A stretch of 64,000 nucleotides of DNA from positions 34,440,082-34,504,081 of the forward strand of contig NC_067207.1 of NCBI RefSeq assembly GCF_026262505.1, in the 5' to 3' direction. A program made the translations under genes and the position numbers. The DNA comes from Trichomonas vaginalis G3 (Eukaryota; Parabasalia; Trichomonadida; Trichomonadidae). Positions 41,589-53,503 of this stretch are shown in pieces. A model generated the notes under the pieces. It saw only the letters and a list, made by a program, of their open reading frames with translations. It searched no databases and was not told where the DNA came from. Numbering within the stretch: the first letter of the stretch is position 1; each line of letters starts with the position of its first letter.

Positions 41589-43388
41589 TCATGTAAGGTG
41601 GCATGTAGTCTTTACTCTGTCCCGTTGTTTGCGTATATCCTGAAACGCGATGTGTATGGTCTCCTTCTCCCTGAGTGTCATCCAGTAACAATTTATAGCA
41701 AACTTAACGTCGTCTTTAACATCATATCCTTTACCTTTTGTCATTCCTGTCCAATCCCAATATCTATGCTTATGCCAACCTTCTCGAGATGTAGTTAAAC
41801 TTACGTAGTGACTATGCGCAGGTAGGTTTTCACCTGAAATCGTTTTACTTCCACCTGTTTCCTTTGAAGAGTTTGCACAATACAAAAACCTGTCGACTAT
41901 TTGTTCCCATGCACCAACACCAAACATTGCTTGAGGACCTCTTGCTTCCATTGACGTGTAAATAGAACCTACTGGGTTCATGAAATCAAACATATGAGAT
42001 ATTATAGGATTGTCTCTTTTGAACTTAAAATATAGTGCAACCATTTCAGGTTTCTTCTGGTTTGTGTCAGAATATTTTTTATAATATAATCTTATGTTTT
42101 CAGGGTAGGTAAAGTCTTGACTATAATATTTATTTCTGTCATCTGTATAATAGTATACTATTCTCGTTTTTTCTATTGCATTATATCTTTTATATCTATA
42201 AAAATCTAAATAGAATGTTTGCTTTTTTGGGTCTGCGTGTAGTTTCTGACGTCAACACCATAGTCATAATAGTATGGTGCTGGAGCTGGGTCAGGCAATG
42301 TCATATCTGCCATTTCATAAACTCTTAAATATTTCTTTTGTTCGTCTCCATAGAAGTTTAAGTAGCAGTTGTTGTCTAATGGAACTTTAACTTGTGTACC
42401 ATCGTTCTTTTTATAGCTTACATACATTTCATTGTTATTTTTCGGAATGAGTTTACACCGTATACCATTTCTTAAAGACTGTACAAACTCCCATCTAAAA
42501 TATTTGTTTTCTTCATAGATAGAAAAGTCACCAACAATAGTTTCAATATTTTTTGTTGTTCCAACTAAACTTTGGTAATATTTCATTGACATATGTTTTA
42601 TCTGCTTTTGTCTCTAATGTTTCTTGTAAGTTTGTTATATTTGCAATGGTATGTGTATGTCCAACGGCACTTTTACTGTTTAAGGTTTCTTGTAAGTTTG
42701 TTATATTTGCAATGGTATGTGTATGTCCAACGGCACTTTTACTGTTTAAGGTTTCTTGTAAGTTTGTTATATTTGCAATGGTATGTGTATGTCCAACGTC
42801 ACTTTTCCTGTTTAAGGTTTCTTGTAAGTTTGTAATATTTGCAATGGTATGTGTATGAGTCTTTTTAGAATATTCTTTGTCAGCTCTTGTCACTTCACTT
42901 GACATTTTATTGTCAACATATGTTTTGTCTGCTAGTTCAGGATGAGTATGTTCTTTCGTTGCATATGTTGCATCTGCTCTGTCATGTTCTTCTTGAACTT
43001 TTTCAATGACATATTCTTTGTCAGCTTTGTTGCCAACATCTGCTTTTGTTGCATATGTTGCATCTGCTCTGTCATGTTCTTCTTGAACTTTTTCAATGAC
43101 ATATTCTTTGTCAGCTTTGTTGTCAACATCTGCTTTCAAAAGAAGTTCATTTATAGGTTTCTCGTTTAAAGTTCCTTTTGTTGGATTTATACAGACAGTA
43201 TGGTTCTTACTGTCTTGAAACAGAAACTCATCTGTCATTGGGTTTAATGTCAGTTTTAAGTTTCCTTCTTTCAATGACTCAGATATCTTAGAATAGTTTG
43301 AAAAGTTTGTTGTGTTCTTATTTAGAGCTTGCATAATGAGTTGTCGGTTGTGTTGTATTTCTCTCATAGACGCTGTTTCATTTGACAT
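41589..43388 (-). pseudogene. Polinton part A: phage-tail-fibre-like gene, broken
   Basis: The N-terminal half begins SNETASMREIQHNRQLIMQA and has two copies of NKADKEYVIEKVQEEHDRAD, then four copies of GHTHTIANITNLQETLNSKS, the K-H-H/ITNLQ-type repeat of phage tail fibres. The C-terminal part has NPVGSIYTSMEARGPQAMFG, WEQIVDRFLYCA, a glycine/threonine run and ENLPAHSHYVS, matching the collar/baseplate-type tip domain of phage fibres. In phages such proteins are trimeric receptor-binding spikes. About two interruptions. It is divergent from the gene at 43407, 18 bp away. Confidence 0.7.
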
Positions 43389-43406
43389 TTTTATTCTAGA
43401 TAAAAT

Positions 43407-43919
43407 ATGCTTCCAATAGAAAAAGAAAATTCAAGAGTTGCTACAACTAAACCATTAGATGAACTTTTTACTAATGTCGGTCAAAAGTTTGAGACAGAGA
43501 CCGTAAAGCATGAAGGCTATCGTTTTGACTACCCATTAAGATGGCTAAGAGACCCATCTGTCACAAAAGCTATTGGCTTTCGTAGAATGAAGTTTGTGTC
43601 TGTAGAAGATAAAAGTTTTCCATTTATTGTAAGGTTTCATATAGATTATATATCTGAAGGGAAACGAAAAATGTGGGAAGAAATTGAGCTAATACAAGTT
43701 GACCTTTCATCTTCTCTACAGACTGCGTTAAAAAATATAGAAGATAAAATAAATTCATGTTATGCAAAATATGCTGATGAATATGCAAATACCGAGAGCA
43801 CACTTTATGTGAGAATTGTATATGACAAACAAAATTCACAAGTGTCATTTCAAATCTACGAAGACAATCCAAAGAAAGACGAACAAATATATACAGAATT
43901 CACTGCAATGTCATGGTAA
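43407..43919 (+). CDS. Polinton part A: 170-residue protein, unknown
   Basis: An open frame starting MLPIEKENSRVATTKPLDEL, with FRRMKFVSVEDKSFPFIVRF and a helical centre. Its last codons run up to the join with the inverted sequence that begins at about 43916, so its natural end may be missing. It shares a short promoter region with the fibre-like gene. Confidence 0.45.
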   Translation: MLPIEKENSRVATTKPLDELFTNVGQKFETETVKHEGYRFDYPLRWLRDPSVTKAIGFRRMKFVSVEDKSFPFIVRFHIDYISEGKRKMWEEIELIQVDLSSSLQTALKNIEDKINSCYAKYADEYANTESTLYVRIVYDKQNSQVSFQIYEDNPKKDEQIYTEFTAMSW

Positions 43920-44099
43920 GTTAGTATACAAGTCTCGTGTACTGTGGCACTGCGTTCCACCGTACGCAATACTTGTGAATTTGACACTTTACAAAACCGT
44001 TAACGTATATTTTACAACACAAACGACAACACTAACTTAACCTTAAATATTTACAAAGCCGCCAACCACTTCACCTCACTAATGTAAAAATAAACGTTC

Positions 44100-44420
44100 T
44101 CACTTACAAAAGTATTGCAACTCCTCCCATTGCTGTGCTTCATATAACAGCTCATAATCTTCTGACTCACTTTCTTCTTCATATAGGTCAAAGTCACTGT
44201 CAAAATAAATGTTAGTAAGTTTTGACAAAGCTAATGAAACACGTTTACCGTTTGTATCGTATGCTTGTATAAACTTTCCATTCTTCATTCCTTCATAAAC
44301 GCTCAAACTAACTTTACCCTTTCTCCCTCGTATCTGATAGAATGTATTTTCACGAGGAACGAAGAACAAATTCTTGAACTCATGACCGTTGTAGTTTGTT
44401 ATCTCAATAGTTTTCGTCAT
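44100..44420 (-). CDS. Polinton part B-like: small protein, relative of 56457-56741
   Basis: An open frame of 106 residues; start MTKTIEITNYNGHEFKNLFF was chosen over an in-frame TTG. It shares with the 56457 gene the pattern HEFKNLFFVP / HTFKHLFFLP, NTFYQI / NMFFQI and an acidic tail. The C-terminal domain of the HNH gene at 29913-30500 belongs to the same family. The function is unknown. Confidence 0.55.
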   Translation of the reverse strand: MTKTIEITNYNGHEFKNLFFVPRENTFYQIRGRKGKVSLSVYEGMKNGKFIQAYDTNGKRVSLALSKLTNIYFDSDFDLYEEESESEDYELLYEAQQWEELQYFCK

Positions 44421-44530
44421 TACATCCAAATAAAAAATTCAGTAAACTTAAAAATAAACTTAAAAATTAATGATATCACCACTCCCACACGTATGAAAAC
44501 ATAGCACAAAAATAAATTTAGGTGAAGTGG

Positions 44531-45283
44531 TGAAATCTCACCTCTTTTTCACCTCTTTTTTCACCTCATGAATTCATTGCTTTATAACTCTCTTCCTTTC
44601 TCCAACTCTTCTAACTTCTTCCTAAGTTCAGCAATGTTGTCCTCATTGAAGTTTAATCTTCCTTAATATACCTTCTCTTATCTAATGGTTGCTTTATCTT
44701 TCTAAACTGAACTCTACCATCCTTCATAGTATGAACGTAAAAACCTTCTGGAACCGCTCCTGATTTAATTATTCTACCAAAAATTTTGTTTCATTGCTTC
44801 AGTACTTTAGTCGTCATTTTACTCTAAATTAAAATGTTCAAATAAAATAAAACTAACATTATTTTTTCAGTAAGGAAACGCAGGGCATTTTACATTATTG
44901 AGGAGTAGGTTCTGGTTTAAATGTTGAGTCGGTTTTGGAGTTGACTTTTGAACAGGTTTGTACTTCATAGGTTCAGGAGTCATTGAAGGTGTTGTTTGTG
45001 AAGGCGTTGGTTTTGACGTTGGTTTTGGCGATGGTGTCGGAGTTTGTTCAAATTCAGCTACTTCAGTATTATTTATAACATTTGCTTTATTTCTTTCAAC
45101 ATCATTACTGCTCCTGCTGTAGCTAGCAAACTATGGGAGACCATATTTTATATAAGGACTTGACCAAATGCTATTTTTGACAGGAGCTGGTGGAACACCT
45201 AACCTTGGTGAAACTACTGCTCATTTTGCCATTGTGCAAGCTGCGGTAAAGAAATAATTCAATAGTGTGCTCCTATAATCGTT
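44531..45283 (-). pseudogene. Decayed or poorly read copies of two small part B genes
   Basis: Minus-strand sequence corresponding to the 78-residue protein at 56057-56293 and most of the proline-rich membrane protein at 55550-56008. Frames are lost in many places, in a manner that suggests uncorrected reads next to the gap as much as true decay. Confidence 0.5.
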
Positions 45284-45308
45284 NNNNNNNNNNNNNNNNN
45301 NNNNNNNN
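45284..45308. other. Assembly gap (25 N)
   Basis: A run of 25 unknown bases. The sequence on its left continues the inverted copy and that on its right starts a direct copy of 53175-55620, so the joint is unverified. Confidence 0.95.
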
Positions 45309-45319
45309 AAAAAAGAAGA

Positions 45320-47810
45320 GAGATCATTTATTTCGGATAAGGGTGTATAACATCATTAATGGTTTGTGTTGCTATCTCTTTGTGTGGCTTGGGCTGTTTG
45401 GTGCTGTGGGCTTTCTTAGCTTTTTTTCGCGACAGTGTGTTTGGGTGGATCGAGCATAATGCAGCTATTTTCACTAAGTTTTCTTTATGGTCTCTCTGGC
45501 TTTTGTTTTTTGTTCCTCAGGTTGGTATAAAATTGTGTGCGAATTTCAATTTTCAATGCTTAACTCTAGTGACGCTCCTGGTCTGTGTCCAGTATGATCT
45601 TGTTGAGTCATTTGACTGCAGTATAGATAAAAATTGACTTTATAAGTTGTAAGATGAGCTTGTAAATCGCAGGAGAAGTCTACTTGATTATTAATGACGC
45701 AAGAGGGTTACTAACATCCTTTATATTAGTAAGTAGAGTAAAGACTGGTGATCTAAGATGGATTGGGATAGTAAGCAAGTGTTCATTGGAATGAGAAAGC
45801 GAAATGTAAGGAGTTATGGCAGGGTGAAGTCTGCAGTTAAGTTCTTTATCAAACTGACAAAAGTGGATAGAGAGAGAGGATGAGAGGAGTAATGTGTCTT
45901 TTAGTGCATATTACGAGCACGAGCGTTATGTGTAAGTTGTGAATTTCATTGAAAAACAAACCGAGTCAAAGAACCTGACCGCGCCAGTAGAAAGAGTGAG
46001 ACAAAAGAGAATGTAAGTTCATTGAAACTGTCAAGAAACACTTCACGACGAATACAAGAAGAAGAGTGAGAATAATGAAGTAAATAGATATTTTTTTATC
46101 TGAAGTAAAATTCATGCAGAACGAACAGTTAAACGAATTTATCCGCAGGATGCATATTCATCAGATTCGCATCCTATTTCGATATAATAGACAATGCAGT
46201 TCAAATTGGTGACACTAATAGAAATATATCTGACGCAAGATTCGATCACAACCTGGAACTGCTAAAGATAACACATGGGATAACATTCAATCTCTCACCT
46301 CTCTGGTGAAAATAATGTTTGGACCTTTACAATACATTCATTCGTATAAAATGGAAGGTCACATTTATTGTAGATAAGAAATTGGTTAGGGTTCCAATAA
46401 AACAAACCACCAGGATTCTTGGATTGGTTTCGATGACGCTCTTCTATGCAGTTGCTGGATATAAATCTTGGCAAATGGTCGTATCGTATATTCTCAAAAC
46501 ACTGCAAGAGAAGAAGCAATAAATATAACTTCAAACTCACAAACTACCGAACAAATAAAGAAAGTAGATTGTTTTCCTCAAAGACTCGACATAAAAGATT
46601 GTATGGAGTCATTTCGGGAACCATGCAGAACAGGACAAATTTAGTGGTCCAATTACAACAGGAAAATCATTTGATTTTAAGCTTCGTTTAAGATAATCTG
46701 TTAGAGATTCCTCTCCATTAAGAAGCATATTCGATTTATTCACCATGCTTTGTGCAGAAACATTCAGCTTAAATGTAAAGTTCAGTAGCGACGCCTTACA
46801 ATGGCACATACTAATACTGATAATGATATTACTGCTTTAATCGCAACTCTTAAAGTTGCTTTGCTTCAGATTCAAATCCACCGACAAATAAATTTGTTCC
46901 GATAATGAACCATCACTATGATAACGAGGCATGTAGAAGCTAGTGGAACAGTTATTATTACAAACTGTAAACCAGCAACTATTCTGACAAAGATGGATTT
47001 TAATGAATGTTTCATTCATTCCAAAGTCATTCTCTTAGACCTAACATTTATACACAGACTTGTAGAACATTATACAAACGAGGCTTTTATGTCTTTCCTG
47101 TTAAAGGTTATGGATTGGATTCCTATGGACGGTTTCATATCTGCAAAGAATACAGATAGTTCAAGTGCAGAACATCTTACAGCAGCTTAATACGCCTATT
47201 ATGTTAAAAGTATTTGGGCATAATTTAGAAGAAAGACAACTATTATGTTTATAACTTTTGAGAACCCTAAGTTGAAATATCATTGCAGGCTTTCATGGGA
47301 GCTTATGGATCATGACCTGCGAACCTGAAAAATCATATGGACTGTATTTTTATGAAATGGTTGCGAAACGCTTGCAATACAAACAACTGATATGATAGGA
47401 TTTAATGAAGATGTTATGGAGGTCATTGTGGGATGAATGATATGTGGAACATAAATGTAGGATAGCTATAAACAATTCTTATGTGTTTTCCAACAGAAGT
47501 GGACTTTTGCTTCACAGCAAGGTCCAAACATCTACTGCTCCAAATAACATACAAAATTGTCTGTTAAAGGACGTATTGAACTAGCAACTTGAAACGTACC
47601 AAAGCACTTATTAGGATTTATGAGGGATTGTTGCTTTGCAATAGAAGTAAGACAGTCAGGCATCAACCAATAATAAGACTTGACGACTATAAATTAGCAA
47701 CTGACGACAGTGAGGAAAAAGGAATGAACGTTTATTTTTAAAAGCTTAAATAGTTCTTCATTCAAGCTCTCGGTGAACCTTACTTGTGTGAACAAACATG
47801 TTGACAAACG
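45320..47810 (+). pseudogene. Noisy direct copy of 53175-55620 (capsid region of part B)
   Basis: Recognisable in order are the K/E-rich protein region, the small protein gene and the whole capsid-like gene of part B, ending just inside the membrane-protein gene. It differs from the clean copy in very many small ways spread evenly, with no long open frame. The even spread and the location next to the N run suggest low consensus quality; a decayed second copy is the alternative. Confidence 0.7.
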
Positions 47811-48059
47811 AGTTATCGATGAACTTGCAATCTTTCGTGTTTCATTAAAATAAAAATTAATTTAAATTTTTTTGAAAAATAAACTTAAAAAATCTTAAAT
47901 CTAATTTTTCAAAAAATATTTTTATCCGATAGAAAAGATGACAGAAAATAACTTTTTTACATAGCGCCAGACCCTTCTTGCCCCAATCTTTTTAAGCCAC
48001 ATATATAAGGTAATAGAACTAAATAGAAGAAAGCGAATATTCAATAAAAAGCGAAATTA
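47811..48059. other. Spacer with a Polinton gene leader
   Basis: AT-rich. ATTTTTATCCGATAGAAAAG followed by ATGACA near 47923-47945 repeats the leader of the gene at 30542, but no long frame follows it. Confidence 0.5.
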
Positions 48060-48300
48060 ACAGAAGAAGAGAAATTCAACAGAAGAAACATATAGAGACC
48101 TAGATAACGAAACTGGATATGCACTATTCTGGTTAGATTGTCCTTATGAAATGTATGAAAAAAAGGCTTTATATGAAGAATATAGAAAATATTGTCATGA
48201 AAACAATATAAGACCAAGCTCTAGAGAAAAATTCTATGCTGGTATAAAACATCTTTTCGAAGTTCGGAATGGCAAATATAGAAAGAAATATATTTTTCTA
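48060..48300 (+). pseudogene. Polinton part B: C-terminal remnant of a D5-type primase-helicase
   Basis: The stretch ALYEEYRKYCHENNIRPSSR, then KFYAGIKHLFEVRNGKYRK resembles the winged-helix C-terminus of poxvirus D5-like helicases. A primase-type N-terminal piece is found separately at 56882-57289 on the other strand. Only the remnant is visible. Confidence 0.4.
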
Positions 48301-48342
48301 AGTTTATTTTTTCAAAAAATATTTTTTTATTTCCTACTAAAG

Positions 48343-51300
48343 ATGTATCGGAAGTTGTCTAAGTTAGAACACTCGGAAATAAAACAACTTCTTACAGAAG
48401 CTAATATAGATGTTGCAAAGCATTACACAACAAACAAAAAGGCACTCGCTGACATCCTCAATGACTATAATGGTGAAATAACTTATGATAGAATTCATGA
48501 GTTCATAAAGCCGCAACGCGGCGAGGACGAAGTCCATGCAAGAGCATTTCCTTTAAATGACGTTGCTATTGACTTATATCATAGACGTTCAATACCTCAT
48601 GAAGTAAGAAGAGAAATGTTTGACATAACAAATGCAAACGTTGGTCATACTCGTAAAGCTCTTTCACATGACGTTCGTCAAGAGATGTTTGACATAACAA
48701 ATGCAAACGTTGGTGAAACAAGAAGAGCTGTACCACATGAAGTAAGAAGAGAAATGTTTGACATAACAAATGCAAACGTTGGTGAAACACGAAAGAGAGA
48801 TGACACACTGAAACAACAGAGAAGAGAGATGTTTAAAAGTGCTATAGAACAAGTTCGCAAAGCTAATAATGTCATTCGTTCCATTGACGACAAACCAAAA
48901 GAAGGTGAGAGATGGTTAAAGAAAGATGAAGAAATAGGAAGAGGAATGTGAAGTCAGGCAATAGACTCATTGACTTTAACATCGAAGCTTTAGATGAACC
49001 AAACAGAGACTACTTACACAAACATTTCGGTAAGGTTTTCATGAGACTCTTAGAGAAAATTAAAATAAACTCCAACAGAGATGGATGGTATGTTATAAAC
49101 TTGGTGGAAAGTATGAATGTTCTACGTTAAACCTCAATAATATTGGAACATTACTACATCAGCTCTTGAAGGAGAACTTTATATCAGAGATAGAAGCAAA
49201 TGCTGCAGGTATTGTTGAAATGCACTATGACTTCTTCTTGACAAACATAAAGAATCTTACTGAAATAAAGATGTATGATTTAACAGAATATGAAGGCTTA
49301 ACGATGTCAGATGTAAAGAAAGGCAAACCAAAAAAGAGACCATATAGAGATGAAAGCACACTGACAAATGACCAGAAAGCCATTTTGGAAGCTCTTAAGC
49401 AAACAGGAAACCCAGCACTTATAGAAAGCTTTTGGAAAGATAATGGTGAAAAGAAGTTTTATAAGAAGAGAAGCGGTCAGTTCTGGAAGTATCTTTGCAC
49501 ATTACCTATAAATCTTGAACGCTACCAAATCTTCAATGAACTGAACAAAAGAACTGCAACACTTATGACAGAGGACAATTGTTTCGTTTATGCTTGCATT
49601 CAGGCTGGAGTAAATGAAGAAACTATTGACCACATGAGAGAAGTCATTCGTGTTAGAGACTTTCCTCAAAGTAAAGTACAAGAAATTTCTGACGCAACAG
49701 GTATAGCATTTAATGTTACCATTGGTTACTTTCAATGACTCAAGACATAATGAAATAAAGAGATACATACCAAAAGAATGTGAAACTGTTCGAACTATTG
49801 ACTTACTTCTTGTTGAAGACCACTACATGCTAAATGAAAGACTTCCAATGACAACATATTTCATTCGAAACTATATAGAAATCTTGAAGGAGTGTGGTGG
49901 AATGAACATTGAAAAACAGATGAAATATATACAAAGAGAGAAGATAAATATGTAGTTCGCATGATAGAACTACACCGCTATGGGATGTTATGAAAACATT
50001 GTGGGAGTGCAAATATTTTGAACCTATTTCTTATGGAGAACTTTTCACATATACGACTGACTTATATAAACAGAACCTTGCACCATTTAAAGATTTGACA
50101 TATGCTCCAAAGTATTGTGTACAACTGAAGAAGAAAGCAGAGTCAAAAGAAGTAAATAAAGCTAAATGTAAGTTCATACCTGAGCACGTTTTCTTTGCTG
50201 ACTTTGAGTGTAGTACGGATGGCTTTCATAAAGCTTTTAACATCTGTTATGACAGTGAAGATGGTTCAGTTAGTGAAAGTATTTGGGGTCAAAACTGTGC
50301 AACAGAATTTTTGGAAAGACTTCCTGACAAGAGTTTAATATATTTCCATAACCTCAGTTATGACATAAACTTCATCTTAAGACACATGACAGAAGTGAAA
50401 GGAACTCCCATCATTAAAGGTTCACGAACAATGCAAATAACTGGTTTATATAAAGGAAGGGCAATTATTATAAAAGACTCTTACAGTGTTATAAATAAGA
50501 AGCTTAAACTATTTCCTGCTATGTTTAACTTACAAACAGGACCGAAAGAAGTATTTCCATATAACTACTACAGCAGTGTTTTGTTAGCAAATGACAACAG
50601 AACTGGTGTCATTTCTGAAGCATGTAAGTTTATCCATGATGCAGATACATTTATGAAGAACATAGATTCCATCAAAGGTTGCAGAATAGATGAAAACCAC
50701 TTCGACTTAGAAAAATATAGCACGTTTTACTGCAAACAAGATGTAAGAATTTTAAGAGAAGGTTTTGTAAAGTTCCGCAATGACTTATTGAAAGAGTTTG
50801 ATTTAAACGTTTATGACTACGTTAGTATTTGTTCTATTGCTAACAAATTGTTTGAGAACAGAGTATACTTCCCGAATGGAAATCTTTATGACCTCTCAAA
50901 TAAACCAAGAGAATTTATTTCGAGATGCATTCAAGGTGGAAGATGTATGTTGTCAGATAACATGAAACAAAAGAGCAAAAAGAAACTCATTGCTGACTTC
51001 GACACTGTTTCATTATATCCTTCAGCTATAGCAAGACTTTATACTTTAGAAGGTATTCCAAAAGTATTGAAGGAAGAAATGTTAAGCACAGAGTATCTCA
51101 TGAGACATTTATTCGATGACGACCAAAAGGAACCCATTGGTGAAAAGTTTATGTCTGGCTTCTTTGTTCTCATTAAGATAACAGAGATTGGTATACCCAG
51201 ACACTTTCATTTAATAGTTTGCGACCCTGAACTAAATCCAGAACTTAACGTTCCAAGAAGTTCAAACACTTGCTGTCTCATGTATGTTGACCATATAACA

Positions 51301-52257
51301 TTACAAGACCTCATAAAATATCAAGGTGTCAAATGTGAAGTGTTGCAAGGATACTATTACGATGGAAACAGAGATATGAGAATAAGAGATGAAGTAAAGA
51401 AGTTGTTTGAGTTAAGGTTAAAGTATAAGAAAGAAGAAAACCCCTTACAAGAAATTATAAAACTCATTCTGAACAGCATTTATGGCAAAACTATTCTATC
51501 TCCTATTGAGTCAAAAATAACCATAGTAGATGACAAAGATGCTATAAGATATGCTATAAGAAATTACAACCATATAGTGAAGTTCGAAGGTTTGGATGGT
51601 TCAGATAAAACTATTTTCAAGCTAACGAAAAGCATTTGCAGACACTTTAACTTCTGTCCACTTGGTGTTAATATTCTGTCTATGTCAAAACGTATTATGA
51701 ATGAAGTATTCTGTACTGCAGAGGACATGGGACTTCAAATCTTTTACCAGGATACCGACAGTATGCACTTATATAATGAAGACATCCCAAAGCTTGCAGC
51801 AGAGTTTAAGAAGAGATACGGTCGAGAACTTATAGGAAAGAACCTTGGTCAATTTCATAGCGACTTTGCAGAAATAACACCTGGAAAACAAAGTTTAGCT
51901 TATAAAAGTATTTTCTGTGGAAAGAAGACCTACATAGACTTACTCACTAACGATTTAAATGAAGTTGCATTTCACTGCAGAATGAAAGGCGTGAAGCAAG
52001 ATGTTATTGCTTTAACCGCTAATGAAATGTTTCCTGAAGCTATACAATGCTATTACAATGAAGATAAGAACATTCACATACCTGTTGGAACATATGACAA
52101 AGACTCTGAGTTCAGTTTAATGAAACTTTACAAAGCACTTTATGATGGTCAAGAGATTGCATTCGACTTATGTAAGTCATGTCAACCTTGCTTTGCTGAA
52201 AAGTTCAACTTTTCAATAACGACTAAAACAAGCTTTATTCGTAAGTTGAAGTTCTGA
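48343..52257 (+). pseudogene. Polinton part B: protein-primed family-B DNA polymerase, broken
   Basis: The region spans about 1300 codons. The N-terminal part has a SAP-like stretch (LEHSEIKQLLTEANIDVAK) and three copies of a repeat around REMFDITNANVGETRR. The C-terminal part holds the exonuclease motifs (FFADFECSTDG; FHNLSYDINFIL; YCKQDVRIL) and polymerase motifs A (DFDTVSLYPSAI), B (KLILNSIYGK) and C (FYQDTDSMHL). This is the Polinton replicase, which in the family uses a terminal protein as primer. The C-terminal 750 codons are open; upstream there are about three interruptions. The start at 48343 follows a TTTTTTTATTTCC leader. Confidence 0.85.
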
Positions 52258-52317
52258 GGTCATTTATTTTTGTCAGCAATGAGGTCATTCGTGATAAAAA
52301 TAAAGCTAGCGTAGATT

Positions 52318-53175
52318 TTACAATACTGCGATGGTAGAGTTTAAGAGTTGTGCTTCAATGTAGAGACAGTCCTTCCCATCTGGAGGCAAGAACACTGGAC
52401 ATTTATGGTCATGAGTGGAGTACATGTCTATCCAAAACTCACGATTGAAGCCAGTTAATTTATAGTATTTAGGGTTAGGAAGTGGTGAAGTTCTTGTATG
52501 ACCAATGAACTCATTTTCAACGCCTTTGGCTATATTAGAGTAAAGTATTGCTTGCTTTCTATCCCAAATGCCAGGTGTTACAATCTTTGAAAATTCATTT
52601 TTCCTCGGAAGCATTGCATCATAATTGAAAACATTCTTAAAATCATCACTTGGTTCGGAGATTTGAAATCTTATACGTAATGGATTTTCTTTCTTTTTAG
52701 CGACTTCATTGAATGGTGAGAATACAATGAATTGACAGTCATGAGTTCCATCTTCATTTTCATTAAATTCATAATGAAAGTCTATAAGTTGTGGCTGACT
52801 ACCTTCTTCTTTCAGTTGTGCAAGAAACTCACGTAAAGGCTGTAAAGTTTGTACTTCAATGTTGAACTTTTTCTCGAACATCTCATTAAATGAAATCATA
52901 CATTGCAACAATGTTGTATCGTCTTTAAAGTATTTGTATATGTGAATGTTTTGGGCGCTTAAAGACTGTTCGTCATTTTCTATCTCGACTTGAAGTATAA
53001 AGTCAACCTTTCTGAAAGCACGTGTTATATACATAGATGTTATGCCAATGTACTTCTCTTCATTTATGTTCACAATCCAGTCTGTTGGAAACTTAAACGT
53101 TACTCTGTTCCCCTTTATTTTGACGTCAGGGTTTTCACTACTGAACGCAACAGTTAAAGGTATTTGTCTATACAT
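52318..53175 (-). CDS. Polinton part B: 285-residue protein, possible minor capsid
   Basis: An open frame, MYRQIPLTVAFSSENPDVKI at its start, with many beta-type segments (NRVTFKFPTDWIVNI, EEKYIGITSMYI, DCQFIVFSPF) and a C-terminal EAQLLNSTIAVL. Its size and beta content, and its place beside the capsid-like gene, suit a penton-like jelly-roll protein; no direct match is claimed. It converges on the polymerase gene, 60 bp between stops. Confidence 0.5.
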   Translation of the reverse strand: MYRQIPLTVAFSSENPDVKIKGNRVTFKFPTDWIVNINEEKYIGITSMYITRAFRKVDFILQVEIENDEQSLSAQNIHIYKYFKDDTTLLQCMISFNEMFEKKFNIEVQTLQPLREFLAQLKEEGSQPQLIDFHYEFNENEDGTHDCQFIVFSPFNEVAKKKENPLRIRFQISEPSDDFKNVFNYDAMLPRKNEFSKIVTPGIWDRKQAILYSNIAKGVENEFIGHTRTSPLPNPKYYKLTGFNREFWIDMYSTHDHKCPVFLPPDGKDCLYIEAQLLNSTIAVL

Positions 53176-53189
53176 TTAATTCGGATAAA

Positions 53190-53458
53190 AATAAACCATT
53201 TACTCTTTCTTTGCTTCAGCTTCTTTAGCTTTTGCTTCAGCTTCTTCTCTAGCTTTTTCGCCAGCAAACGTGGGTTCTTTGTCTTCCAGCAGCTAATGCA
53301 GCAAGTTGTTTTTCACTAAGTTTTCTCTTTGGTCTCTCTGGCTTTTGTTCTTGTTTTTGTTCCTTCAGTTCGGATAAAATTTGCTCGCGAATTTCTTTCT
53401 TCAATGCTTCAACATCTATGACCCCTTGGGTCTTGTCCGTAGGGCTTGTCTGAGTCAT
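53190..53458 (-). pseudogene. Polinton part B: K/E/A-rich small protein, broken
   Basis: It starts MTQTSPTDKTQGVIDVEALK and runs into a coiled coil rich in E, K and Q (KLSEKQLAALAAGR), then A/K/E repeats. About one interruption. The function is unknown. A direct but noisy copy lies after the gap. Confidence 0.4.
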
Positions 53459-53503
53459 TTGACTGCAGATAAAAAACAAAATTAAAACTTTAACCGATGT
53501 AAA

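Larger units (their letters stand above)
43916..45283 (-). repeat. Inverted partial copy of 55606-56984
   Basis: This stretch repeats, in opposite orientation, the part B sequence from the primase fragment through the small genes to the membrane protein. The outer ~600 bp look clean; the gene at 44100-44420 is only a distant relative of its counterpart at 56457. The remaining part up to the N run is close to the other copy but full of small differences. It represents either a second related element or an assembly fold-back. Confidence 0.75.

Noticed and set aside
42553-42858. Plus-strand frame with repeated hydrophobic segments that look like membrane helices
   Set aside because: It is antisense to the GHTHTIANITNLQ repeats of the fibre-like gene.
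45265-45637. Frames running across or just after the N run
   Set aside because: They include unknown bases or the noisy duplicate and have no coding support.
46295-47190. Short frames on both strands in the noisy copy
   Set aside because: They are broken pieces and shadows of the capsid-like gene copy.
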